Of a stretch of 64,000 nucleotides of DNA, positions 50,482-58,666 are shown piece after piece. The notes beneath the pieces are model-generated. The model saw only the letters and a program-made list of their open reading frames with translations, had not been told where the DNA came from and did not search any database. Each line of letters starts with the position of its first letter. The first letter of the stretch is position 1. Source of the stretch: Streptomyces werraensis (GTDB lineage Bacteria > Actinomycetota > Actinomycetes > Streptomycetales > Streptomycetaceae); the NCBI GenBank assembly GCA_014656175.1, contig BNBX01000006.1, positions 310,001 to 374,000 of the forward strand. The letters are read 5' to 3'. Made by a program: the position numbers and the translations under genes.

Positions 50482-50659
50482 TCAGAACGCCATGAAAGGC
50501 AACGCGACAGCCCGCCGGACCAAGCCGGTCGCAGCCATGGGGCGTGCAGCGGGGCGGCGACACGTGTCGCCGGCTCCGTCCCTGCCGGAGCGCGCCCCGT
50601 CCACCACCAAGACGTGCCCGACAAGCGCGGCGCGATCCCACGAAGAAAGTAGAGGAACC

Positions 50660-51118
50660 ATGACCGACCCCCAGCGCGTCAACCTCGGCGAGCAGCACCC
50701 GGCCGCCTACAAGACCCTCATCGCCCTGTCGTCGGAGGTGGCGAAGGCCGCCGCAGCGGCGGGCCTCGACCCGCTTCTGGTCGAACTGCTGAGGATCCGC
50801 ACCTCCCAGATCAACGGCTGCGCGTTCTGCCTGCGCATGCACACCCACGATGCCCTCAAGAAGGGCGAGAATCCCGACCGGATCGCGGTGCTGCCCGCAT
50901 GGGCGGAGACCGGCTACTTCTCCGACACCGACCGCGCCGCCCTCCGCCTCACCGAGGCGATCACACTCGTGCCGGACGGACACGTCAGCGACGAGGACTT
51001 CAAGGCCGCCGCGGCCGTACTCACCGCGGACCAGATCTCGGCAGTCGCCTGGCTGGCAACCGTGATGAACGCCTTCAACCGGGTCGCGATCACCAGCCGG
51101 TACCCCGTGGGCAACTGA
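50660..51118 (+). CDS. Carboxymuconolactone decarboxylase family protein (AhpD-like)
   Basis: A 152-residue protein; ATG at 50660 behind GAGGAA. The AhpD core motif is intact: VELLRIRTSQINGCAFCLRM with CxxC and a His three residues later (CAFCLRMHTHDALKKGE), the peroxidase/thiol-active site. ITLVPDGHVSDEDFKAAAAV and MNAFNRVAITSRYPVG complete the helical fold. It may detoxify alkyl hydroperoxides. Second gene after the HD hydrolase. Confidence 0.93.
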   Translation: MTDPQRVNLGEQHPAAYKTLIALSSEVAKAAAAAGLDPLLVELLRIRTSQINGCAFCLRMHTHDALKKGENPDRIAVLPAWAETGYFSDTDRAALRLTEAITLVPDGHVSDEDFKAAAAVLTADQISAVAWLATVMNAFNRVAITSRYPVGN

Positions 51119-51188
51119 CCTTCGACGAGGCCACCGGCGGGGTGGAAGCTGCCGAAGTCTCCACCGCCGTGCAGTTGCTGGTGGAATC

Positions 51189-51218
51189 AGCCGGGCGGCT
51201 TGCACGAGCCGCCCGGCT
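51189..51218. terminator. Hairpin terminator after CMD gene
   Basis: AGCCGGGCGGCT / AGCCGCCCGGCT with a 6-nt loop, 70 nt after the CMD gene stop and before the convergent inhibitor gene. Confidence 0.8.
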
Positions 51219-51346
51219 CACACTCAACTGCCGCCGCCCAGACGTGAATCGGCAAGCGCCTCGACACCGACCAGGCCATGGAGGACGAGACGCTGGAATT
51301 GAAGGCCGGCCGGGTGATGGCGGAGGAGAGCGCGGGACCGCTGGAA

Positions 51347-51739
51347 CTACCGGTACAGGACGATCGAGTTGATCGGGGTCAGGTTCAGGTACTCCCCGTA
51401 ACCCGGACCCAGAACTTTGCTGCAGTCGCCGGTGCCGTTGTAACCGGTGCACAGCTTCACGTAGGCGTCCTCGAACGGGCCGTTCTGGTTGTTCAGGACC
51501 CAGTGCTGGTTGACCTGGTTCGACAGGTTGTAGGTGCCGTAGCGGAAGTACTTGTTGGTGATGTCTCCGGCGCCGATGTTGCTGTAGCGGCCCTCGGCGT
51601 AGATGCAGACGTTGCCGTCCGGGCAGCCGGCCCAGTCCTGAGCGGCGGCGGAGGCGCCGGTCGCGCCCGTGAGCACGGTGGTGCCGGTCGCAGCGGCGAC
51701 GGCGGCCATGGCCAGCAGGTTGCGGAGCTTGTTCCTCAT
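51347..51739 (-). CDS. Secreted peptidase inhibitor family I36-like protein
   Basis: A 130-residue protein; ATG at 51739 (MRNKLRNLLAMAAVAAATGT). A signal peptide ends near ASAAAQD. The mature part GCPDGNVCIYAEGRYSNIGA ... WVLNNQNGPFEDAYVKLCTG ... GPGYGEYLNLTPINSIVLYR has four Cys and the beta/gamma-crystallin-like pattern of Streptomyces metalloproteinase inhibitor SMPI (family I36). The reactive site cannot be assigned. Secreted into the medium. Confidence 0.85.
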   Translation of the reverse strand: MRNKLRNLLAMAAVAAATGTTVLTGATGASAAAQDWAGCPDGNVCIYAEGRYSNIGAGDITNKYFRYGTYNLSNQVNQHWVLNNQNGPFEDAYVKLCTGYNGTGDCSKVLGPGYGEYLNLTPINSIVLYR

Positions 51740-51849
51740 GGTGGTTCCCTTCCTGGCTCTGTTTGACATGTCCTATGCCTACCAGGGGGCATTGCCGGGC
51801 GGGTACCTGACAGATGTCAGGGTGGAAAGGCGGGAGTTGTCCCGAGCGA

Positions 51850-51925
51850 AGGACGCCGTCGGTGCCACCACCGTGATCGCCGACGGCGGCTACCGCGGCA
51901 CCGGCGAAGGGTGGCACCCGAGGTT
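51850..51925 (+). mobile_element. IS5-like transposase remnant
   Basis: The plus frame around 51855-51920 reads AKDAVGATTVIADGGYRGTG, matching the DDE-domain 'ADGGYRGTG' block of IS5-family transposases. The rest of the transposase and terminal repeats are missing, so only a scrap remains between the inhibitor gene and the phosphatase gene. Confidence 0.55.
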
Positions 51926-51964
51926 GGAGAAGGAGGTGAACCTGTCCGCGGGGTCTTCGGCTTC

Positions 51965-53956
51965 TCAGTCAGGCGGACCGGCACGGAAGGCGATCAGAGC
52001 AGTGTCGTCCCGGTTGTCGGAAAGGTTGTCCTGCAGGGAACCGAGGAGTTCAGACAGGGGCATGCCGCGTTGGTGCGCGGCCGCGGTCAGAAGTCTGTGC
52101 TGGCCTTCGCCGAGGGATGCTGCGGGGGTCTCGATGAGGCCGTCGGTGTAGAGCAGGAGGGTGTCTCCGGGGGCGAGGATGTGGCTGTGACTGGTGCGGG
52201 GAAGGGTGGGGTCGACGCACAGCGGGGGGTCCTCGTCGGTGCCTGTCAGGAAGTACGGCTCAGCCTGGGCGGGCATGAGCAGGGGCGGCGGATGTCCGGC
52301 GTTCGACCAGGTCATGTGCCAGGCGCCGTCGACGTGACGTTGCAGGCGGGCGTGGATGGCGGTGGTGAAGGAGGCGGTGTCGAGGCCTTCGGCGGCGTTC
52401 TCGAGCATGGTCAGGACGGTGGAGGGCATACATTCCGGACCCTTGTTCCAGGCAAGGCCGCGGAGCATGCTGCGGAGCTGTCCCATGACCGTGGCCGCGG
52501 TGAGGTCGTGCCCGGCGACGTCTCCGATGTCGAGAACGAGGGTGCCGTCGGCGTAGACGACGGCGTCGTACCAGTCGCCACCGATCTCGTTCGCGGAGCT
52601 GGCCGGCTCGTAGCAGGCGGCCAGGCTCGCGCCGGGCACGGCCGGCGGGCTGGTGAGATGTGCGTGCTGGAGACGCAGAGCAGTGCGGCGTGCTTGCTGC
52701 AGGTCAAGAGCCTTACGGATGGGCGGTTCGGCGAAACGGAAGATCCTCTGCAGCAGCTCGATGTCGGCCGGGTCGGGAGCTGGGGCGTCACCGTTGGCGC
52801 TGGTGACGGCGTAACCGAGGACGATGTCCTCGGCCACCAGCGGGTACAGGGTCACGCTGGTGGCGTCCGCGCTCATGAGCCAGTGCTCGGTGACCGTCGG
52901 GACGATGCCTGGCGGCACTCCCTTTCCCACGGGCAGGTGGAAGGTGCAGGGGGCCTGTCTCTCCAGCATGTCCCGGACCGTGTCGCTGATGACGACCGTC
53001 TGATGCCGCAGCGGAGGTCGTGCCGGCAGGCCGTGGCGGGTGGAAGAGGCGGCCCGTCGGGCCGTGACGGGCGCGTGCTCGGGCAGGGGCCACTCCTCCT
53101 GGTCCAGCAGCATGATCACGCACGCGTCGGCGAGCTCCGGCACGATCGCCTTCACCACCGCGGCGAAGGCCTCGTCCAGCCCTCCTCCAGACACTTGTGC
53201 GATCTGAGCGATGAGGCGTTCCCGCAGTGTCGCGCTCCACGTGTCTTCGACGTCGTCGCTCGCAGCGATCCATTCGTCCGCACGGCCGTTCCGCAGGATG
53301 GGCACGCACCGGGTCGACACATGACGGTACGAGCCGTCAGCGGCCCGAACCCGGAAGGTCGTCTCGAACACACTCGGGGGCTCCTGAGCGAGTGCGACAT
53401 CCCACTCCAGCCGAAGCCTGGCCCTGTCACGCGGATGGATGTACGCACCCCACCGCTCGTCCACCCGGCCGTGCCCCGGACTTCCGGTCAGCTGCTGCCA
53501 GCCGGGAACGAGCTCTTCCGCCGATCCGTCCGCACGCAGGACCCACACCATCTGTGAGACGGCCGAGACGACCGCCTCGTACCGCTCGAGTGCGACGGTC
53601 TCGGCCGTGGTGTCCAGCGCGACGACCATCGCGCCGCGGCCTTCCGCCGTGGTGACGGGCGTGCATGAGTACACGAAGTACCGCGCCTGCTCAGGGGCGC
53701 CGGGGTCGGGCTCGCGCGTTTCGGGGAGCCGGCGGGGCCGTCCGGTGGTCACCACCTCGTCCAACACCGTCAGGAACTCCTCCGCGTCCGGTTCGGGGAA
53801 CGCCTCCCTCGCGGGCAGTCCGACGGGCCGGGCTCCGAGCAGCCTGGCACACGCATCGTTCTGGTAGACCAACCGGTGCTCAGAGCCCGCGAACAACGCG
53901 ATCGCCGCCACCGTCTCGTCGAAGAGCCTCACGTCGAGAGCCCGCACCGAACCCAT
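51965..53956 (-). CDS. SpoIIE/PP2C-type phosphatase with PAS and GAF-like sensors
   Basis: A 663-residue protein; ATG at 53956 (MGSVRALDVRLFDETVAAIA) behind GAGGGG. PAS 1 (~10-120), PAS 2 with PAC (~130-250, QMVWVLRADGSAEELVPGWQ), GAF-like segment (~260-420) and SpoIIE phosphatase (~435-663): ANEIGGDWYDAVVYADG, IGDVAGHDLTAATVMGQLRS, SNAGHPPPLL, LLLYTDGLIETP, RDDTALIAFRA. Metal Asp residues are intact. Same architecture as the protein at 44518-46533. No sigma regulator gene adjoins. Confidence 0.93.
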   Translation of the reverse strand: MGSVRALDVRLFDETVAAIALFAGSEHRLVYQNDACARLLGARPVGLPAREAFPEPDAEEFLTVLDEVVTTGRPRRLPETREPDPGAPEQARYFVYSCTPVTTAEGRGAMVVALDTTAETVALERYEAVVSAVSQMVWVLRADGSAEELVPGWQQLTGSPGHGRVDERWGAYIHPRDRARLRLEWDVALAQEPPSVFETTFRVRAADGSYRHVSTRCVPILRNGRADEWIAASDDVEDTWSATLRERLIAQIAQVSGGGLDEAFAAVVKAIVPELADACVIMLLDQEEWPLPEHAPVTARRAASSTRHGLPARPPLRHQTVVISDTVRDMLERQAPCTFHLPVGKGVPPGIVPTVTEHWLMSADATSVTLYPLVAEDIVLGYAVTSANGDAPAPDPADIELLQRIFRFAEPPIRKALDLQQARRTALRLQHAHLTSPPAVPGASLAACYEPASSANEIGGDWYDAVVYADGTLVLDIGDVAGHDLTAATVMGQLRSMLRGLAWNKGPECMPSTVLTMLENAAEGLDTASFTTAIHARLQRHVDGAWHMTWSNAGHPPPLLMPAQAEPYFLTGTDEDPPLCVDPTLPRTSHSHILAPGDTLLLYTDGLIETPAASLGEGQHRLLTAAAHQRGMPLSELLGSLQDNLSDNRDDTALIAFRAGPPD

Positions 53957-54491
53957 CAGCGGCCCCTCGTCGCGCCGTGCCCCCGCCGGACTCGCGGTAG
54001 GCCGGGAGCCCGCCCGAGTTGTGTCATCACCTCGTGCTCCCCTTCCGCGGTCGGCCGTCGGGGCCCCAGCTCGCCCGACGGCGAATCTGAGGGCCGGTCC
54101 CGCCCGAAGGTCACGCAAGCACGCGGACCCGGCCGGCCCGGTCGGCGTCCCCGCGCGGCCATGAGGACCATCCCCTGACGAGGACATCGGTCGCGCGCGG
54201 CTGTACGCCGAACGGGCCCGCCACCTCGACATCCTGCGGAGGGTGGACAAGGGGCAACCACCACATCGGCTGCCCGTGACTCCAGGCTCATCCAGCGGGA
54301 GTCGCTTCGCAAGCGGTGAACCGACACCCGTCCGGTACGGCGTACGGGGGCAGGGCGGGCCGCCCGGCCCCAGGCGCGACCAGGACGTGGACAGCAGAAG
54401 CCGCAGGACGTGGACAGCAGAAGCCGCGGGCCACCCATGGCAGGTCGGTGCGGCTCACCGTCGGATACGGGCTTCGTCGCACCCAGGCCCG
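53957..54491. other. Intergenic region, no gene recognised
   Basis: 535 bases upstream of the phosphatase gene and downstream of the FMN-binding protein gene. No frame shows a family or convincing start. It holds the 23-bp tandem duplication at 54382-54427 and presumably the phosphatase promoter. Confidence 0.5.
54382..54427. repeat. Exact 23-bp tandem duplication
   Basis: Two adjoining identical 23-bp units (54382-54404 and 54405-54427), each beginning AGGACGTGGACAGCAG. Recent slippage product in non-coding DNA. Confidence 0.85.
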
Positions 54492-55037
54492 CTAGAAGGT
54501 GTAGCGGGTGTGGCTGAAAACCTGGCCGTCGTGCCCGAAGCCGTACGCCGTGCCGGGTGCCACCGCGAACAGGAGGTCGATGCCCTTACGGATACTGTCG
54601 CCGAAGCCGTAGAAGAGTCCTTCCGGGGAGGTGACGTGGTCCCCGTACTGCGCCTCGAACGCGGCGATGACCTCGTCCTGCCGCGCAGGATCCGTCACCC
54701 GCTCGGCCGTTCCCTCGATCACGATGTCGAGGCCCTCGGAGAGTGAGTTGTGCCCTGTGGTGAGTGCGCAGTGGGGATTGCCGGCCAGGTTCTTCGCCTT
54801 CTGCTCTCCCGGCCCGGTACTGAAGTGCAGCGCGCCCTCGTGCCAGGCGGCGATCAGCGGCGTGACGTGCAGCCGGCCGTCCGGTCGCACCGTGGTGATC
54901 CAGAAGACCTCGGCAGTCCGCAGCTCGCGTTCGGCCTCGGCCCAGTCGGTCGCGGTGACGTCCTTCGCGCCCGGGCGCGGGTTGAGCGCGGAACTGTAGC
55001 GAGCGTCGAGCTCGGTCCTGGGCTGTTTAGGCGGCAT
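54492..55037 (-). CDS. Pyridoxamine 5'-phosphate oxidase family (F420/FMN-dependent) protein
   Basis: A ~181-residue protein; ATG at 55037 or 55043. Split-barrel flavin-binding core: AEVFWITTVRPDGRLHVTPL, IAAWHEGALHFSTGPGEQKA, NLAGNPHCALTTGHNSLSEG, LDIVIEGTAERVTDPARQD. Members bind FMN or F420 and reduce diverse substrates; the TTVRPDG pattern is frequent in actinobacterial F420 enzymes. Single gene. Confidence 0.9.
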   Translation of the reverse strand: MPPKQPRTELDARYSSALNPRPGAKDVTATDWAEAERELRTAEVFWITTVRPDGRLHVTPLIAAWHEGALHFSTGPGEQKAKNLAGNPHCALTTGHNSLSEGLDIVIEGTAERVTDPARQDEVIAAFEAQYGDHVTSPEGLFYGFGDSIRKGIDLLFAVAPGTAYGFGHDGQVFSHTRYTF

Positions 55038-55124
55038 ACGCAATCCCCTTCGTTCCTTTTACGGGGAAGGCTACGCAGCCCGGCCCGGCGGCGCTCGGGC
55101 CCGGCTTCTGTGTCAGAGGGCGGC

Positions 55125-56360
55125 TCAGGGCGCCGGCGTGTACTCCGGCAGCGTCACGGAGGAGTGCGTCGTCCGTCGTGCCTCGGCCTCCGCCGTGGCC
55201 AGCTCCTTCGCCATCGCCTCCGGGTCGCGGAGCAGCGCGTTACGGGCATCCACCTGCGCACGTGTCGTCGGTGTGACGATCGTGCCGCCGGCGGTGGCCA
55301 GCGCCTGGTTACGCTCCGCGAACGGGCGCATCCGGCGCTCGTAGGCCGCGAAGGCCTCGGCGTGGTCCGCGTGCGTGGCGAGTTCGCCGGCCAGGACGTA
55401 GGCGCCGACGAGCGCGACGCTCGAACCCTGCCCGGAAAGGAAGGACGTCGCGTGCGCCGCGTCGCCTGCCAGCGCGACCCGCCCGTGGGACCACGCGGGC
55501 ATGTGGACCTGGCTCACGATGTCGAAGAAGAGGTCCTCGGACGTCCGCATCGCCGCCACCAGTCGCGGTACCTGCCACACCTGCTCGGGGAACTGTGAGG
55601 CGACCAGTTCGCGTTGGGCACGCGGGTCGCGGAACGCCTCGAAGGGCGGGGTGTCGCGGACGAAGGTGAGGAATCCGTGTACGGGCTCGGAGGGCTCGTA
55701 GGCGTACACGACCGCGCTGCGACCCGGCTCGCTCCAGATGAACGCCTCGTGCGCGACACCGAGTTCGTTGGGCAGGGTGAAGCCGGCGAAGACGTGCCCG
55801 AGGTAGCGGTGGAAGGGCTCCTCGGGTCCGAAGACCAGTCGGCGGGTGTTGGAGTGCAGTCCGTCCGCGCCGATCACGAGGTCGAACGTGCGGTGCGTAC
55901 CGCTGTCCAGGACGACGTGCACGGCGTGCCCGTCGTCGTCCAGCGTGGCGATCGAGTCGCCGAAGAGGAACTCGACGCGGTCCCGCAGCGGCGCGTAGAG
56001 GGCGTCGGCCAGGTCGCCTCGCCGCACCTCGAGGTCCTGGCCGCTCTGGCCGCCGGTCAGCTGCTCGGGCTGCACCGTGCCGACCGTGTCCCCGGCGGCG
56101 TCGAGGAAGGTGATCCGGCGGGTGTCTATGTGGGCCTCGCGCAGTCGCGGCAGCAGGCCCATGCGGTCTACGACCTCTCGGGCCGTGCCGCGGATGTCGA
56201 TCGCGTAACCGCCCCCGCGGACGGCATCGGCCTTTTCGACGACGGTCACCTCGAAGCCGTACCGGTCGAGCCAGTAGGCGAGAGTGGGTCCGGCGATGCT
56301 GGCTCCGGAGATCAGTACGCGTACGGGACGGGGGGCGGACGTGGAAGCCGGGTGCGTCAT
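55125..56360 (-). CDS. FAD-dependent aromatic monooxygenase
   Basis: A 411-residue group A flavin monooxygenase. VLISGASIAGPTLAYWLDRY (GxGxxG variant, ISGASIAGP), EVTVVEKADAVRGGGYAIDI, DLVIGADGLHSNTRRLVF (GADG motif) and RVALAGDAAHATSFLSGQGS (GD motif) are all present. Similar to TetX-like and polyketide tailoring hydroxylases. It diverges from a MarR regulator across a region with AGGTAT dyads and is its likely target. Substrate unknown. Confidence 0.93.
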   Translation of the reverse strand: MTHPASTSAPRPVRVLISGASIAGPTLAYWLDRYGFEVTVVEKADAVRGGGYAIDIRGTAREVVDRMGLLPRLREAHIDTRRITFLDAAGDTVGTVQPEQLTGGQSGQDLEVRRGDLADALYAPLRDRVEFLFGDSIATLDDDGHAVHVVLDSGTHRTFDLVIGADGLHSNTRRLVFGPEEPFHRYLGHVFAGFTLPNELGVAHEAFIWSEPGRSAVVYAYEPSEPVHGFLTFVRDTPPFEAFRDPRAQRELVASQFPEQVWQVPRLVAAMRTSEDLFFDIVSQVHMPAWSHGRVALAGDAAHATSFLSGQGSSVALVGAYVLAGELATHADHAEAFAAYERRMRPFAERNQALATAGGTIVTPTTRAQVDARNALLRDPEAMAKELATAEAEARRTTHSSVTLPEYTPAP

Positions 56361-56435
56361 GACAACGGCACCTTTCTGCCGGGCGAATCCGGCACGAAGG
56401 CGGTACGCGGCAGGCCCGGAGGGGGCGCATATACG

Positions 56436-56518
56436 TACCTTAGGTATCCTTTATGAGGCCGTGCGGCACCTTGGTGTCGCGGCTCGCCCCCAACGATATA
56501 GATACCTAACTCAGGTAT
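56436..56518. promoter_or_regulatory. MarR operator region between monooxygenase and MarR genes
   Basis: Site 1 at 56436-56446: TACCT-T-AGGTA. Site 2 at 56502-56518: perfect ATACCT-AACTC-AGGTAT, ending 15 nt before the MarR start. Shared TACCT/AGGTA half-sites in a divergent promoter. Confidence 0.72.
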
Positions 56519-56533
56519 GCAACTGGAGGAGTC

Positions 56534-57061
56534 ATGACCCCCGAGTCTCCCGGGGAGTCCGGGCCCGCGCCCGGACTGTCGCCCGACGACCTGCTCGCCG
56601 TGCTGCCCCGGCTCACCCGGCTCAACTCCGCGTTCACCAAGGGCCGGCTCGTCGATCGTGCCGCAAGGGAGGCCGATCCGTCCCTGGACCGCCCCGCCGT
56701 GGGGGTGCTGGTGTCCCTGCTCGCGGCCGGGGAACCCCTGCGCATCGGGGAGATCGCCGACCGCATGCAGGTCGTGGGCCCGCACGTCACCCGCCAGGTC
56801 CAGGCCCTGGAGAAGCGCCGCCTCGTACGGCGCATCGCCGACCCCCTCGACCGCCGTGCCAGCCTCATCGAGCCCACGGAGGCGGGCAACGAGGCCGCCC
56901 ACCGCTATGTCGCGACGCTGCTCGGCTGGTTCGCCGAGGTGCTGGCCGACTGGCCCCGGCAGGACCGCGACGACCTTCTCCGCCTCCTCGCCCGCTTCGC
57001 CGACGACGTGGCGGCCCGGCTGGCACTGCCGGAGGAGGAAGAGGACGCGGGGGCTTCCTGA
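56534..57061 (+). CDS. MarR family transcriptional regulator
   Basis: A 175-residue protein; ATG at 56534 behind GGAGGAG. LTRLNSAFTKGRLVDRAARE, then LRIGEIADRMQVVGPHVTRQ (recognition helix), LEKRRLVRRIADPLDRRASL (wing) and a dimer helix. Divergent from an FAD monooxygenase; two dyads lie in the common promoter. Ligand possibly an aromatic acid, unknown. Confidence 0.92.
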   Translation: MTPESPGESGPAPGLSPDDLLAVLPRLTRLNSAFTKGRLVDRAAREADPSLDRPAVGVLVSLLAAGEPLRIGEIADRMQVVGPHVTRQVQALEKRRLVRRIADPLDRRASLIEPTEAGNEAAHRYVATLLGWFAEVLADWPRQDRDDLLRLLARFADDVAARLALPEEEEDAGAS

Positions 57062-57208
57062 CTGTGTCAAGCAGGCCCGGGGGAGAGCAGCACTCCCGTC
57101 GGCTCTTCACACAAGACGACCTCCCTCGCTCCTCGGCAGTCCCGGGCCAGGCGGCCCCCCCCGTCGACGGCGCCGGATTCTGACGACGCCGACGAGGAGG
57201 GACCTGCT

Positions 57209-58666
57209 CTAGGCGTCGGCGAGAAGGGGGTCGTACGCGGTGTTCGTACGGCGGCCCGACATGAAGGAGAGGAAGTCGCTCACGAAGGCGCTCTGGCTGT
57301 AGACGCCGTCGGTGGTGGTCAGGTCGCGGTGGAAGGCGGTGCGGAAAAGGGTCCGGTACTCGTCGGCGTCGATGCTTCCGTTGCCGTCCTTGTCGGTGGC
57401 GTCGAAGAGGACCTCCGCGACGCGGATGAGCGCGGGTCCGGCGAGGGAGGGGACGGCGGCGGCGTACTCCTCGGCGCTGACGCGGCCGTCGCCGTCCGTG
57501 TCGAGGGCCTCCTGCAGCTCGCGCCACCAGGCGGCGAAGGCGTCGTAGAGCCGGGTCTCCTCGGGTTCGTCCAGGTCGAGGCGGGTGCAGAGTTCACGGG
57601 CCATGGCGGCGAGGTCGGGCCAGTCGAGATGGCCGTCGCCGGTCTGGTCCAGCACCGTGCGGAAGAACTCCTCCGCCGAACGCCGGCTCTCTCCCGTGCC
57701 CGCCGAGGGCGCCGGATCCGGCTGGGGGACGCCGCTCAGCGGTGTGAGGAGACGCAGCAGAGCCGAGGCCCGCTTCATGCGGGCGGTCAGGGCGGCCACG
57801 GTCCGTGCCCGAGGATCATCACTGTCGGGCGACAGGGAGAGGGCCTCGATGATGCTTTCCGCATTGACCCAGCCCTCGGGCAGGAAACGGGCGAGTCCGG
57901 CGGCGCAGTAGGCGCCCTGCATGAGCGTGGAGGCACCGGGCATCTCCGGCAGACCCGCCCGGCGCCGGTACGACTCGGGAAGCGAGGCGACGGTGATCGC
58001 GCCCAGCAGCGGACCGACGACAGCCCGGCCGGCCGCCCACAGCGTCGGCGCCCCGTCCAGCAGCGCCGGGGCAGGCAGATGGTCGAAGAGCCGGAAGAGG
58101 ATGACGCGGGCCGCCTCGGTGTTCTCCAGTTCGTCCTCGACGACCCGGTCGAAGTACCGCCAGAAGTCGTCCAGGTCCTCGGGGAGTTCCGAGGCGTCGC
58201 CGTCGAGGGCGGCGAGGAACGACCGGTACTCGGCGTACATCCGCTCCATGGTGTCCTGGTCGAGCGGCTGGCCGCTGAGCCGGCACATGGTGACGGCGCT
58301 CTCGAAGAGAGTGGCGACCACCCAGGCCCGGGTCGCCCGGTCCATCGCGTCATAGGCACGGCCGCGGGAATCGGAACCGCTCATGCGGGCGTGCAGCCTG
58401 TTGAGCCGTGCGGCCTCCCGCTCCCGAACCGCCTGGTCGGCACCGAACATGCGCCGCATGCTCAGGAAGGTGTTGCGCAGCCGGCGCCACGGATGGGCGA
58501 CGAACGTGGAGTTGTCGACGAGGGCCGCACCGATCTGCGGGTGCGCGGCCTCCAGCACGGTGGCACGGATTATCGCCAGCGCCCAGCGCGGGTCGTCGAA
58601 GAAGCCGCTGAACCGTGAGTCCGGGCCGAACAAGGGCCTCTCGTCGGCCGTTCCCGTGGTGGTCAT
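57209..58666 (-). CDS. DUF2236 (latex-clearing-protein/MpaB family) oxygenase-like domain fused to EF-hand domain
   Basis: A 485-residue fusion; ATG at 58666 overlaps the prenyltransferase stop as ATGA. Residues ~1-300 match DUF2236 (ER-bound oxygenase MpaB/Lcp): FFDDPRWALAIIRATVLEAA, QIGAALVDNSTFVAHPW, AARLNRLHARMSG (likely heme-ligand His92), ATRAWVVATLFESAVTM, DFWRYFDRVVEDELENTE. Residues ~335-440 hold three EF-hands: D340-D351 (ends in Asp, may be weak), D389-E400 (DTDGDGRVSAEE) and D425-E436 (DKDGNGSIDADE). Lcp cleaves cis-polyisoprene and MpaB acts on prenyl side chains, so a polyprenoid substrate fits the coupled prenyltransferase gene. Confidence 0.88.
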   Translation of the reverse strand: MTTTGTADERPLFGPDSRFSGFFDDPRWALAIIRATVLEAAHPQIGAALVDNSTFVAHPWRRLRNTFLSMRRMFGADQAVREREAARLNRLHARMSGSDSRGRAYDAMDRATRAWVVATLFESAVTMCRLSGQPLDQDTMERMYAEYRSFLAALDGDASELPEDLDDFWRYFDRVVEDELENTEAARVILFRLFDHLPAPALLDGAPTLWAAGRAVVGPLLGAITVASLPESYRRRAGLPEMPGASTLMQGAYCAAGLARFLPEGWVNAESIIEALSLSPDSDDPRARTVAALTARMKRASALLRLLTPLSGVPQPDPAPSAGTGESRRSAEEFFRTVLDQTGDGHLDWPDLAAMARELCTRLDLDEPEETRLYDAFAAWWRELQEALDTDGDGRVSAEEYAAAVPSLAGPALIRVAEVLFDATDKDGNGSIDADEYRTLFRTAFHRDLTTTDGVYSQSAFVSDFLSFMSGRRTNTAYDPLLADA

